Below, piece by piece: positions 51,354-59,843 of a stretch of 64,000 nucleotides of DNA. Numbering within the stretch: position 1 is the first letter of the stretch; each line of letters begins with the position of its first letter. The notes under the pieces were generated by a model. The model did not search any database, was not told the DNA's origin, and saw nothing but the letters and a program-made list of their open reading frames with translations. The translations under genes were made by a program, and so were the position numbers. The stretch lies in NCBI GenBank assembly GCA_025698895.1, contig JAILWO010000002.1:434001-498000 (forward strand), written 5' to 3'. The stretch is from Rhizobiaceae bacterium. GTDB taxonomy: Bacteria > Pseudomonadota > Alphaproteobacteria > Rhizobiales > Rhizobiaceae.

Positions 51354-53429
51354 ATGCGGATCGAGAAATCGGACATCGAATACCTCAAGGATTCTGGCCT
51401 CTTCGATGCTGAATGGTATATCGAGAACTATCCTGCGGCAGCCGCGATCAAAATTGACCCCGCAGAGCACTTTCTGAGAATCGGTGTCCGCCTGAAGTGG
51501 AATCCGTCTCCCCGGTTCGACACCGCCGCCTATCTCGCCGAACATCCGGACGTTGAAAGGTCGGGCATCAATCCGGTGCTCCATTTCCTTCGGAACGGCA
51601 GCGTCACGGACGCGAAAGCGCCGACGGAGCCATCTGCTGGCGCGGATGCCGACGAGGGACGTTCGAAGGCGCCCGTCGGTAGCCCGGGCGGAACCAGCAG
51701 CGAATTCCGGACCTCCCGGCCGCGCAGGAACCTCACGCCGGACATGCAAAGACTGCTGCAGGCGGCGGAGCGCAGTGGCGCGGCACGCAGGGCGGACGCG
51801 ACCTACGACGCGATCAAATCAGAATTCGATCCGGCCTATTACCTGCTGCGCTATCCCGATATCGCCAGAGCCGGCATCGATCCGGTCAGGCATTTTATCG
51901 ACGCAGGCGCCCGTGAAGGCCGCGATCCGTCGCCGGCCTTTTCGACCAGGTACTATCTCAACCGCTATCCCGATATCCGGGACGGCAAGTACAATCCCTT
52001 TCAGCATTATGTGATGCATGGCCGCTCCGAGGGGCGCGGCTCCTCGCCCCTTACTCCGGCGTCGCCCGCCTTCGGGCGCTACTGCGAGGCGTTCGGACTC
52101 GATCCGAAGCGGCTGGAGGCGGAACTCGACCGGAAGCGCCGCGACCTGCGCGAGCGCCTGGACGGGGGCGTTCTCGGCGACATGGTCCGCCGCGCCGAAA
52201 AGTTGGAGCCGCTGGTGGGCCATGCCTGGCTTGCCGCAATGAATCCTGGTCTCTCGCCTATCCGCTCGGAGCAGGTGCTGTCGCAAATGGCGGCGATCCA
52301 CCAGTTGCAGGAGCAGGCCGCCCGGCGCCGCGCGAAGGCGATCGTCATGATACCGTGGTGTCACGTCAGCGGCGCGGCGAGGGTCGCGGCCCATCTGGCG
52401 ACCGCGCTGGCCGGTATTTACGGCCCAGACGAGGTGGTCGTTGTCCGCACCGAAACCAGCGAAATGCAGTTTCCCGAATGGTTTCCTGCCGGCTGCCGGC
52501 ATGTCGACCTCGCCGGCCAGGTCGAGGGGATCACCGCCGAAGGCCGCCAGCGGCTTCTGGTCGAGTTCCTTCGATCCCTGCGGCCGGACGTCATCTTCAA
52601 CGTCAACAGCAAGCTGTTCTGGGACGCGCTTGAACCGTATGGAAAGGCCCTTTCGCACAGCGCCAGGCTCTACGCCTACCTGTTTTGCAGCGAGAAGGAC
52701 ATATTCGGTCGCTGGGCCGGCTATCCGGTCCGGAAGTTCCACCTCCATTTCGACCTGCTCGACGGCGTCATCACCGACAGCCATTATCTGGCGGACGAGT
52801 TGCGCAACCTCTTCATGGTACCTCCGGAGCGGGCGGACCGGCTGTGGACGCTCTCGACACCGGTCGCCAATCCGCCGGCGCCCGCCCCGGTGCCGGCCGC
52901 CGGCCGCCGCCGCCCGCAGATATTCTGGGCGGGACGGCTGGATCGGCAAAAGCGCATCGACATCGTCTATGCGCTCGCGGAGCGGATGAAGGACGTCGAT
53001 TTCCGCATGTGGGGCAAGCCTGGCCTCGACAAGTCGAGTTCCAGGCTCCAGCCCCCGTCCAACGTCACGCTGGAAGGCACCTACAAGGATTTCTCCGAGC
53101 TTCCGCTCGCCGAATGCGATCTGTGGCTCTATACATCCGAATGGGACGGGGTGCCCAACATCCTAATCGATGTCGCGGCCGCGGCGATCCCGCTGGTCGG
53201 GTCGCTGGCGGGCGGGACCGGCGAGGTCTTGAAGGACGGGCTGACGGCGCCGATCCGCGACATTGAGGACGTGTCGGCCTATGAACGGGCCATTCGCGGC
53301 GTCCTGTCGGCGCCGGAGACCGCGCGAAAGCGGGCGGCCGATCTGCGCGAGCGCGTCCTGTCGGAGCGCACGGAGGCGGTCTACCGCGAGGCGCTGCGCC
53401 AGATGCTCGACCGGGGGAGCGACCAATGA
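51354..53429 (+). CDS. GT4-type glycosyltransferase with four N-terminal YPD modules
   Basis: A 691-residue protein. Four short modules come in two pairs: about residues 13-50 (GLFDAEWYIENYP) and 51-85 (FDTAAYLAEHPDV), then 158-195 (FDPAYYLLRYPDIARAGIDP) and 196-231 (FSTRYYLNRYPDI). Between the pairs is a Ser/Ala/Gly-rich linker. From about 328 a GT-B domain follows: IPWCHVSGAARVA, FWAGRLDRQKRIDIVYALAE, YTSEWDGVPNILIDVAAAAIP. The start ATG 51354 is supported by the module beginning directly after it. It ends in an ATGA overlap with the next GT gene. Confidence 0.87.
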   Translation: MRIEKSDIEYLKDSGLFDAEWYIENYPAAAAIKIDPAEHFLRIGVRLKWNPSPRFDTAAYLAEHPDVERSGINPVLHFLRNGSVTDAKAPTEPSAGADADEGRSKAPVGSPGGTSSEFRTSRPRRNLTPDMQRLLQAAERSGAARRADATYDAIKSEFDPAYYLLRYPDIARAGIDPVRHFIDAGAREGRDPSPAFSTRYYLNRYPDIRDGKYNPFQHYVMHGRSEGRGSSPLTPASPAFGRYCEAFGLDPKRLEAELDRKRRDLRERLDGGVLGDMVRRAEKLEPLVGHAWLAAMNPGLSPIRSEQVLSQMAAIHQLQEQAARRRAKAIVMIPWCHVSGAARVAAHLATALAGIYGPDEVVVVRTETSEMQFPEWFPAGCRHVDLAGQVEGITAEGRQRLLVEFLRSLRPDVIFNVNSKLFWDALEPYGKALSHSARLYAYLFCSEKDIFGRWAGYPVRKFHLHFDLLDGVITDSHYLADELRNLFMVPPERADRLWTLSTPVANPPAPAPVPAAGRRRPQIFWAGRLDRQKRIDIVYALAERMKDVDFRMWGKPGLDKSSSRLQPPSNVTLEGTYKDFSELPLAECDLWLYTSEWDGVPNILIDVAAAAIPLVGSLAGGTGEVLKDGLTAPIRDIEDVSAYERAIRGVLSAPETARKRAADLRERVLSERTEAVYREALRQMLDRGSDQ

Positions 53430-54190
53430 GCGGGTTCGACATCACAGTCGCCGTCACGGCGCACAACGAGAGCGTCGTGGCCGGACCGACCATGCGCAGC
53501 GCGGAAGCCGCGATCGCCGAGGCGGAAGCGGCTGGCTACACGATCGAGCGGCTGGTCGGGCTTGACCGGCCGACGCCGGAGTGCGCGCAGTTCTTCGGCC
53601 AGCCCGACCTGTCTGCATGGTCACTCTCCGAGCATGATTTCGGCGACCCGTTCCGGGTCCGCAATGCGATCGCAGAACGCGCCAGCGGCAAATACATCGC
53701 CTTCCTGGACGCCGACGACCTGTACAGCGAAAACTGGCTGGCGATGGCCGCGCGCCGGCTCGACGAGGCCGAACGAGCAGACGAGCGCGTCATCGTCCAT
53801 CCGGAACTCAACTGGATTTTCGAAAGCTCGGAAGTCGTATTCGTGAAGCCGGATCAGGACAGCTACCTGTTCAATCCGTACTATCTCTATTTCGCCAACT
53901 ACTACGACATGCTGTCGATGGCGCCGAGGCAGGCGCTCATCGAGAAGCCCTACGGTCCGCGCGACATCCAGAACGGCTTCGGCTATCAAGACTGGCAATG
54001 GAATGTCGAGACGATGGGGCTCGGATGGAAGCATGTCGTCGTGAAGGATACGGTGATCTTCAAGCGCCGCCGCGCGATGTCGGTGAGCGTGGAGAACGTG
54101 CAGCGCAAGGCGGTGATCCGCGCCATGGAGCCGCTGGCGATCGATCGCGTCAACCTTCTGAAACCCACTGCGTCGTCCCTGACGACCTGA
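53426..54190 (+). CDS. GT2-family glycosyltransferase
   Basis: A 254-residue GT-A enzyme. ITVAVTAHNES opens the nucleotide-binding half, and GKYIAFLDADDLYSENWL holds the metal-binding DxD at about 94-97. GFGYQDWQWNVETM, near the C-terminus, looks like the acceptor and base region (ED/QDW pattern). It lacks membrane helices. It is coupled to the upstream GT4 gene by ATGA overlap and followed by a methyltransferase after 19 bases, so the three act on the same glycan. Confidence 0.88.
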   Translation: MSGFDITVAVTAHNESVVAGPTMRSAEAAIAEAEAAGYTIERLVGLDRPTPECAQFFGQPDLSAWSLSEHDFGDPFRVRNAIAERASGKYIAFLDADDLYSENWLAMAARRLDEAERADERVIVHPELNWIFESSEVVFVKPDQDSYLFNPYYLYFANYYDMLSMAPRQALIEKPYGPRDIQNGFGYQDWQWNVETMGLGWKHVVVKDTVIFKRRRAMSVSVENVQRKAVIRAMEPLAIDRVNLLKPTASSLTT

Positions 54191-54209
54191 CCTCGAAAAA
54201 GGACAGCCC

Positions 54210-55073
54210 GTGAAACCTTGGGAAGACCTGATCGCGCTCAACAATTTCGTCGATCCCGCGCTCGACGTGCTCGGCCCGGCGCGCCAGTACAAGGCCGGCG
54301 ACACCAACCCGATCGACTGGGACAAGCGGCTGGGCGACATGATCGAGCCGGCCCTTCAGCGCGATACCTATCCGCTGCCGATGACGAAGGACCGGGAAGG
54401 CTATTACGGCGACAACCACTACAGCTACTGGGCCAGCGGCCTGCAGGACTACAAGAACATAACCGAGTGCTGCGCGCGGCTGGGCGTCGACCTTCGCAGC
54501 TATCTCGATTTCGGCTGCGCGACGGGCCGTGTGATCCGGCATTTCGCGGTGAACAGCCCCGAAGTCGAGGTGCTGGGCTGCGACATCAATCGCGCGCATG
54601 TGGAATGGGTCGCGCAGCATCTGCCAGCCTCGATCAAGGTCTTCCAGAACCATTCGGTTCCGGCGCTGCCCTTGCCCGACAACTCGCTAGACTTCTTTTC
54701 GGCCTACTCGGTGTTCACTCATATCGAAGCCTTCGAGACGAGTTGGCTCATGGAGATGCGCCGGATCCTGAGGCCGGGCGGTCTCGCCTGGGTGACGCTG
54801 CACACTGAACACACCTGGGAGGAGATGACGGAGACCTGGCCGCTCTACCGGGGGCTGCGGAATCATCCCGACTTCGACAAGTCGACGCCGCGCCCGCCAC
54901 TGGAGAGAGACAGGACCATCTTCCGCTGGAAGACCGATGCCTCCTATTCCAGCAATGTGTTTTACAAGATGAAGTATATCAGGAAGGTCTGGGGGCGCTT
55001 CTTCGAGATCGCGGAATTCCACCGCCGCTTCCCGAATTTCCAGGACGTCGTCATCCTTCGCAAACCCGGCTGA
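54210..55073 (+). CDS. Class I SAM-dependent methyltransferase
   Basis: A 287-residue methyltransferase with motif I YLDFGCATGRVIRHFAV at about 97-113, an acidic VLGCDINRAHVEW motif II, and LPDNSLDFFSAYSVFTHIE, a Methyltransf_11-type post-motif. The first 85 residues are a lead-in rich in aromatic residues (REGYYGDNHYSYWASGL). GTG 54210 is the first start. It likely methylates a sugar of the chain, perhaps as a terminal cap. It is in a run of same-strand genes from 51354 to 59601. Confidence 0.88.
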   Translation: MKPWEDLIALNNFVDPALDVLGPARQYKAGDTNPIDWDKRLGDMIEPALQRDTYPLPMTKDREGYYGDNHYSYWASGLQDYKNITECCARLGVDLRSYLDFGCATGRVIRHFAVNSPEVEVLGCDINRAHVEWVAQHLPASIKVFQNHSVPALPLPDNSLDFFSAYSVFTHIEAFETSWLMEMRRILRPGGLAWVTLHTEHTWEEMTETWPLYRGLRNHPDFDKSTPRPPLERDRTIFRWKTDASYSSNVFYKMKYIRKVWGRFFEIAEFHRRFPNFQDVVILRKPG

Positions 55074-55100
55074 CCGGCGGCCATCAGGCGGACACACGCT

Positions 55101-57482
55101 GTGCACGCACCGCATTATCAAGCCCGCAGCGGCCTAGTCGGCGGCTTCCGGCCCGACATTCAGGGTCTGAGGGCGATCGCCGTCGGCACGGTGCTGATCT
55201 TCCACGTTTATCCGCCGGCCATGACCGGCGGCTATGTCGGCGTCGACGTGTTCTTCGTCATATCCGGCTATCTGATCTCGATGCTGCTGATCAAGGCGGC
55301 ATTGCGCGAGGGCGGGGTCAGGTTCCTGGAGTTCTACTCGCGCCGCTTCAGGCGCCTGCTTCCTGCCGCCAGCGTCGTGCTTCTCGTCGTCGCGGCGCTG
55401 ACCTTCACCCTGCCGCCGTCGCGATGGACCGATACCGCCGGCGAAATCATCGCCAGTGCGCTTTACGTCGAGAACTGGAGCCTGGCGGCACGGGCGGTGG
55501 ACTATCTGGGCGCGGACGCGGCGCCAAGCCCGCTCCAGCATTTCTGGAGCCTGTCGATCGAGGAACAGTTCTACCTGTTCTGGCCGGCGGTGATCGCGAT
55601 TTGCCTTGCCGCCGCGCGGCGGACCGGGACCGATCCGCGCCGCGTGCTCTTCTGGACCTTCACGGCGCTGACGGGGGTTTCGCTTGTCTTCTCGGTCACG
55701 CTGACGCAGACGAACCCGCAACAGACCTATTTCCTGTCCCATACGCGCTTCTGGGAATTGGGCGTCGGCGGCATGCTCGCCGTATGGCTGTATGGCAGGC
55801 CGGCACTGCCGCTTGCGCCGCGGCGGGTGCTGGCTTTCGCCGGACTCGGGGCCATCCTGGCGGCCGCCTTCCTGTTCACGACCAGCACCAGCTTTCCCGG
55901 CGCCTGGGCGCTGTTGCCGGTCCTCGGCACGGCCGCCGTGCTGACGGCGGGGCATTCCGACGGTCCAGGCCCCGCCCTGACCAGGGTGCTGCTCGAGAAC
56001 CGCCTGGCCCAATGGCTCGGCGACATCTCCTATTCGCTTTATCTCTGGCACTGGCCGGTCGTCGTGTTCCACAACGCCTGGTTCGGCGCGGAGATCGGGC
56101 CAGTCGACGCAGCTGCGATGGTGGCGGTTTCACTGCTGTTGGCCGATCTGTCCAAGCGCTTTGTCGAGGACCGGTTCCGCCATCCGCCAACCGAGGGACG
56201 ACCGGGTCATCACGCGCGCACGCTGAGCGCGGGACTGGCGTCGATGCTGACATGCGTGGCCGCCGGGGCGATGATGATCGGCTTCGTTCAGCTGAGATCG
56301 AGCGAACCCGGCGGGCCCGACATGGCCGCCTATCCGGGCGCCCGCGTGGTCAGCGAGGGAGTGACCGCGATCGAAGGCGTGGCGCCCATCCCCGACCTGG
56401 CAGTTGCAAGGGAAGACGTGGCCGCCGTCTACGGGAGAGGGTGCCACGGGTCGGTCGAAGCCACGGAGCCGACGCCGTGTGAATTCGGCGACCCCGGCGC
56501 GTCGTTTCACGTGGTGGTCGCGGGCGATTCGCATGCCGCCACGTGGAGCACCGCCTTTCAGGAGATTGCGCGGCGACGGGACTGGCGCCTGACGGTGGTC
56601 ACGAAATCGTCCTGCCCTCCCTTGGGTGTGCCGATCATCTATCGCGACGGCCGTTACTCCGCGTGCGAGATGTGGACAAAGGCAATGCTCGACCTGGTGA
56701 GGGCGGAGCGTCCCGATCTCGTCGTGCTGGCCATGTCTCCCCGCTACGCGGTAGCCCCCGACGGCAGGCCTGCTACGCTGGCGGACGGCGCCGCACGCAC
56801 ATTGCAGGCCTTGCGTGACGCGCAAATACCGGCCGCGGTTTTCAGGGACATTCCCTATCTGCGTTTCGAACCGCTGGAATGCGTTGCCGCGGATCCGGAC
56901 TGTTCGACGACGCTCGCCGAAAGCGGCCACAAAATCGATCCGATGGTCATCGCGAGCGAGACCGTGGATCAGATTCCGCTGCTCGATTTGAACGATATCA
57001 TCTGTCCAGAGGGCATATGCCCAATGGTTCAGGGCAATGTGGTCGCCTGGCGCGACTCCAACCACCTGACCGCAACCTACATTTCCACGCTGACAACCGC
57101 GCTGGAAGCGCGTCTGATCCAAGCTGGGATTGGGGCCCGGACGATCGGCGCCGCTGTCGCGGCGGAGGGGCCGCCACGCCGTTCCGTCACGCTGGACATG
57201 GATTGCGGTCCGCTCGGCGCCGCACCCGCCCTCCAGCGCCAGATCGTGCTGCACGGCGCCAAAGATATCTACCAATGGCGGCTTGGAGAGGAAAGCGATC
57301 CGCGCTTCGAGCACTGGCGTCTCGTGGTCGACGGAAAGGGTTTCGCCATATCGGGCCGCTACAGGGAAGGCGCGCCGGAAGTGAAGGATGTTCATATGAA
57401 GGGGAGCATTCACGGATCGCGGTTCGAGGGTGCCGGCAGACGGGGGCCGCGCGAATGCACCGTGACCGGAGCCTATTTCTGA
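55101..57482 (+). CDS. OafA/YrhL-type acyltransferase with SGNH domain and C-terminal extension
   Basis: A 793-residue protein. The N-terminal acyltransferase_3 domain has about ten helices (FRPDIQGLRAIAVGTVLIFH, GGYVGVDVFFVISGYLI, FWSLSIEEQFYLFWP, ISYSLYLWHWPVVV). The periplasmic SGNH domain follows, with Ser477 in VAGDSHAATW and the Asp652/His655 pair in DSNHL. About 110 residues beyond the SGNH domain form an extra beta-rich tail with two Cys that I do not recognise. The domain pair O-acetylates extracytoplasmic glycans such as O-antigen. GTG 55101 is the chosen start. Confidence 0.92.
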   Translation: MHAPHYQARSGLVGGFRPDIQGLRAIAVGTVLIFHVYPPAMTGGYVGVDVFFVISGYLISMLLIKAALREGGVRFLEFYSRRFRRLLPAASVVLLVVAALTFTLPPSRWTDTAGEIIASALYVENWSLAARAVDYLGADAAPSPLQHFWSLSIEEQFYLFWPAVIAICLAAARRTGTDPRRVLFWTFTALTGVSLVFSVTLTQTNPQQTYFLSHTRFWELGVGGMLAVWLYGRPALPLAPRRVLAFAGLGAILAAAFLFTTSTSFPGAWALLPVLGTAAVLTAGHSDGPGPALTRVLLENRLAQWLGDISYSLYLWHWPVVVFHNAWFGAEIGPVDAAAMVAVSLLLADLSKRFVEDRFRHPPTEGRPGHHARTLSAGLASMLTCVAAGAMMIGFVQLRSSEPGGPDMAAYPGARVVSEGVTAIEGVAPIPDLAVAREDVAAVYGRGCHGSVEATEPTPCEFGDPGASFHVVVAGDSHAATWSTAFQEIARRRDWRLTVVTKSSCPPLGVPIIYRDGRYSACEMWTKAMLDLVRAERPDLVVLAMSPRYAVAPDGRPATLADGAARTLQALRDAQIPAAVFRDIPYLRFEPLECVAADPDCSTTLAESGHKIDPMVIASETVDQIPLLDLNDIICPEGICPMVQGNVVAWRDSNHLTATYISTLTTALEARLIQAGIGARTIGAAVAAEGPPRRSVTLDMDCGPLGAAPALQRQIVLHGAKDIYQWRLGEESDPRFEHWRLVVDGKGFAISGRYREGAPEVKDVHMKGSIHGSRFEGAGRRGPRECTVTGAYF

Positions 57483-57556
57483 ACGAGCCCGGTGACAGGT
57501 TTCCAAATGGCGGGTAGGGCCAGCCGGCAGCGCCAGCCGCGGAGCGACGAGATATC

Positions 57557-58525
57557 TTGAGCAGCATTGACGACGGGGCCGCGGGCGGGACCAGGACGGG
57601 TTCGCAACGCCTGGCGGTGCTCATGGCCACGATGAACGGGGCGCGCTTCCTCGACGAGCAATTGCGCTCGATCGAGGCGCAGACGCAGCCGGCGGTCATC
57701 GACATCTGGGTGTCGGACGACGGATCGCGCGACGGGACGCGCGACCTGCTCGACGGCTGGGCGCGCCGCTGGACCAGGGGCGGCTTCACCGTGCTCGAAG
57801 GGCCGGGCAGGGGGTTCGCGGAGAACTTCCGGTCCCTGATCCTCAACGCCGCGATCAATGCCGACGCTTATGCCTATTGCGACCAGGACGATGTGTGGGA
57901 GCCGGACAAATCGGCGCGCGCGCTCGCCTTCCTGTCATCGGTCGGCGGCGACCGTCCGGCCATGTTCTGCTCGCGCACGCTCACCATGGCCGAGAGCGGA
58001 GAGGCCGTCGGCGTGTCGCGCCTGTTCAGGCGCGAGCCGAGCTTCCGCAACGCGCTGGTCCAGAGCATCGCCGGCGGGAACACGATGACCATCAACCGCG
58101 CGGCGCGCGACCTGGTCGCGCAGGCGAGCGCACGCACCGCCTTCGTCAGCCACGACTGGTGGACCTATCTCCTGGTGACGGGGGCGGGCGGCGCGGTGTC
58201 CTATTGTCCCGATCCGCTCGTGCGCTATCGCCAGCACGCCGGCAACCAGGTCGGCGCGAACGCCTCGCCGCGCGCCATGGCCGCGCGGCTGCACCGCCTC
58301 GCGCGCGGCCGGTTCACCGACTGGATGACGCTGAACATCGAAGGGCTGAGGCGCAATCGCGATCTGCTGACGCCAGAAGCCGGAGACGCCTTCCGCGCGT
58401 TCGAGGGGATCCGGTCGGCCGGAATGCTGGCGCGCGCGAACGCGCTGCGCCGCGCCGGGGTCTACAGGCAAAGCCGCGCCGGAACGCTGGCGCTGACGCT
58501 GGCCGCGCTCTTTGGCCGGCTTTGA
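57557..58525 (+). CDS. GT2-family glycosyltransferase (rhamnosyltransferase-like)
   Basis: A 322-residue GT-A enzyme: LAVLMATMNGARFLDEQLRS, WVSDDGSRDGTRDLL, then YAYCDQDDVWEPDKSARAL with the DQDD metal site at about 112-115, and HDWWTYLLVTGAGG in the acceptor half. The CDQDDVW pattern is common among enzymes annotated as rhamnosyl- or galactosyltransferases; since dTDP-rhamnose genes are present, rhamnose is a fair guess. TTG 57557 is used, with a GGAG 15 bases upstream; no ATG lies nearby. Confidence 0.87.
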   Translation: MSSIDDGAAGGTRTGSQRLAVLMATMNGARFLDEQLRSIEAQTQPAVIDIWVSDDGSRDGTRDLLDGWARRWTRGGFTVLEGPGRGFAENFRSLILNAAINADAYAYCDQDDVWEPDKSARALAFLSSVGGDRPAMFCSRTLTMAESGEAVGVSRLFRREPSFRNALVQSIAGGNTMTINRAARDLVAQASARTAFVSHDWWTYLLVTGAGGAVSYCPDPLVRYRQHAGNQVGANASPRAMAARLHRLARGRFTDWMTLNIEGLRRNRDLLTPEAGDAFRAFEGIRSAGMLARANALRRAGVYRQSRAGTLALTLAALFGRL

Positions 58526-58611
58526 CCGCGCAAGGACGCGCTCGCGGGCGGCTTGAAGGAAGGCCGGGCGGCGGGTACGGCTTGTGCGCGGTCGTCCTGG
58601 GGAGAACGGGC

Positions 58612-59601
58612 ATGACGGTTCTGGTGACGGGCGGTGCCGGCTATATCGGCAGCCACATGGTCTGGGCGCTGCTCGACGCGGGCGAGGAGGTCGTCGTCAT
58701 CGACCGGCTGAGCACCGGCTTCGACTGGGCGGTGGCGCCCGAGGCCGAACTGGTGGTGGGCGACATCGCCGACCGTGACCTTGTATCGGGCGTGCTGAAG
58801 CGCCGCCAGGTCGACGCCATCATCCACTTCGCCGGCTCCGTCGTCGTGCCCGACTCGGTGGCCGACCCGCTCGCCTATTATCTCAACAACACGGCGCGCT
58901 CGCGCGACCTGATCGAGAGCGCGGTGGCGGCCGGCGTGCCGCATTTCATCTTCTCGTCGACGGCGGCCGTCTACGGCACGCCGGCGGGCGACCTCGTCGG
59001 CGAGGACGCACCCACGCGGCCCGAATCCCCCTACGGTTCGTCGAAGCTGATGACCGAGATCATGCTGCGCGACGCGGCCGCCGCGCATGGCTTCACCTTC
59101 ACGGCGCTGCGCTATTTCAACGTCAGCGGCGCTGATCCGGCCATGCGCACGGGACAGTCGACCGCCGGCGCCACCCATCTCATCAAGGTCGCCTGCGAGA
59201 CGGCACTCGGCAAGCGCGGCCATATCGAGGTGTTCGGTACCGACTACCCGACGCCCGACGGCACCTGCCTGCGCGACTATATCCATGTCAGCGATCTGGC
59301 CCGCGCGCATCTCCTGGCGCTGCGAAGGCTGAGGCGGGGCGGGGCGAGCCTGGTGGCCAATTGCGGCTATGGCCGCGGCTATTCGGTGCTGCAGGTGCTG
59401 GAGGCGGTGCGCGGCGCGGTCGGGCGCGACTTCGACGTGCGCTACGGCGCGCGCCGGCCGGGCGACGCCGTGTCGGTCGTGGCCGATCCGGCGCTGGCGC
59501 GGCGCGAACTCGACTGGACGCCAGAACTCGACGACCTCGACCGGATCGTGGCGCATGCGCTGGAATGGGAAGACCGGCTGTCGCGGCGCAACCGGGCGTG
59601 A
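58612..59601 (+). CDS. galE: UDP-glucose 4-epimerase
   Basis: A 329-residue extended SDR enzyme interconverting UDP-glucose and UDP-galactose. It has VLVTGGAGYIGSHMVWAL at 3-20, HFAGSVVVPDSVADP, FSSTAAVYGTP (Ser/Thr), PYGSSKLMTE (Tyr-x3-Lys), RYFNVSGADP and GTCLRDYIHVSDLA. ATG 58612 has GGGGAGAA nearby. It is the last of the same-strand gene run, and a repeat element follows it. Confidence 0.95.
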   Translation: MTVLVTGGAGYIGSHMVWALLDAGEEVVVIDRLSTGFDWAVAPEAELVVGDIADRDLVSGVLKRRQVDAIIHFAGSVVVPDSVADPLAYYLNNTARSRDLIESAVAAGVPHFIFSSTAAVYGTPAGDLVGEDAPTRPESPYGSSKLMTEIMLRDAAAAHGFTFTALRYFNVSGADPAMRTGQSTAGATHLIKVACETALGKRGHIEVFGTDYPTPDGTCLRDYIHVSDLARAHLLALRRLRRGGASLVANCGYGRGYSVLQVLEAVRGAVGRDFDVRYGARRPGDAVSVVADPALARRELDWTPELDDLDRIVAHALEWEDRLSRRNRA

Positions 59602-59635
59602 CGGGGCCGGCGTGACGGGCGAGCGTATGGGTAGG

Positions 59636-59703
59636 GGCGAGGTCACGGCATGGATCCCGGCGCTCGTCGACCTGCGGTCGCTCGACAGCGGCCGGGATGA
59701 CGG
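59636..59703. repeat. Intergenic palindromic repeat (copy 2)
   Basis: GGCGAGGTCACGGCATGGAT then CGACCTGCGGTCG and GGCCGGGATGACGG. The same order and spacing occur at 36638 and 63658. It lies between galE and the caspase-like gene. Confidence 0.8.
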
Positions 59704-59786
59704 GGTTGGTGCGGTCCTCGGGCTCGATGCTTCGGTGATCTGCCGGAATGCACCCTTTGTCACGTATTTCACCCAATAATGTCCGT

Positions 59787-59813
59787 TTGGCATTAAGCTG
59801 TCGGCGGTATAAT
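59787..59813 (+). promoter_or_regulatory. Candidate sigma-70 promoter of the caspase-like gene
   Basis: TTGGCA (59787-59792) and a consensus TATAAT (59808-59813) lie 30 bases before the GTG start. The spacer of 15 bases is short; taking TTTGGC instead gives 16. Confidence 0.5.
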
Positions 59814-59843
59814 GGTAGAGTTCGCTAAATCGAGAACCGGGTC

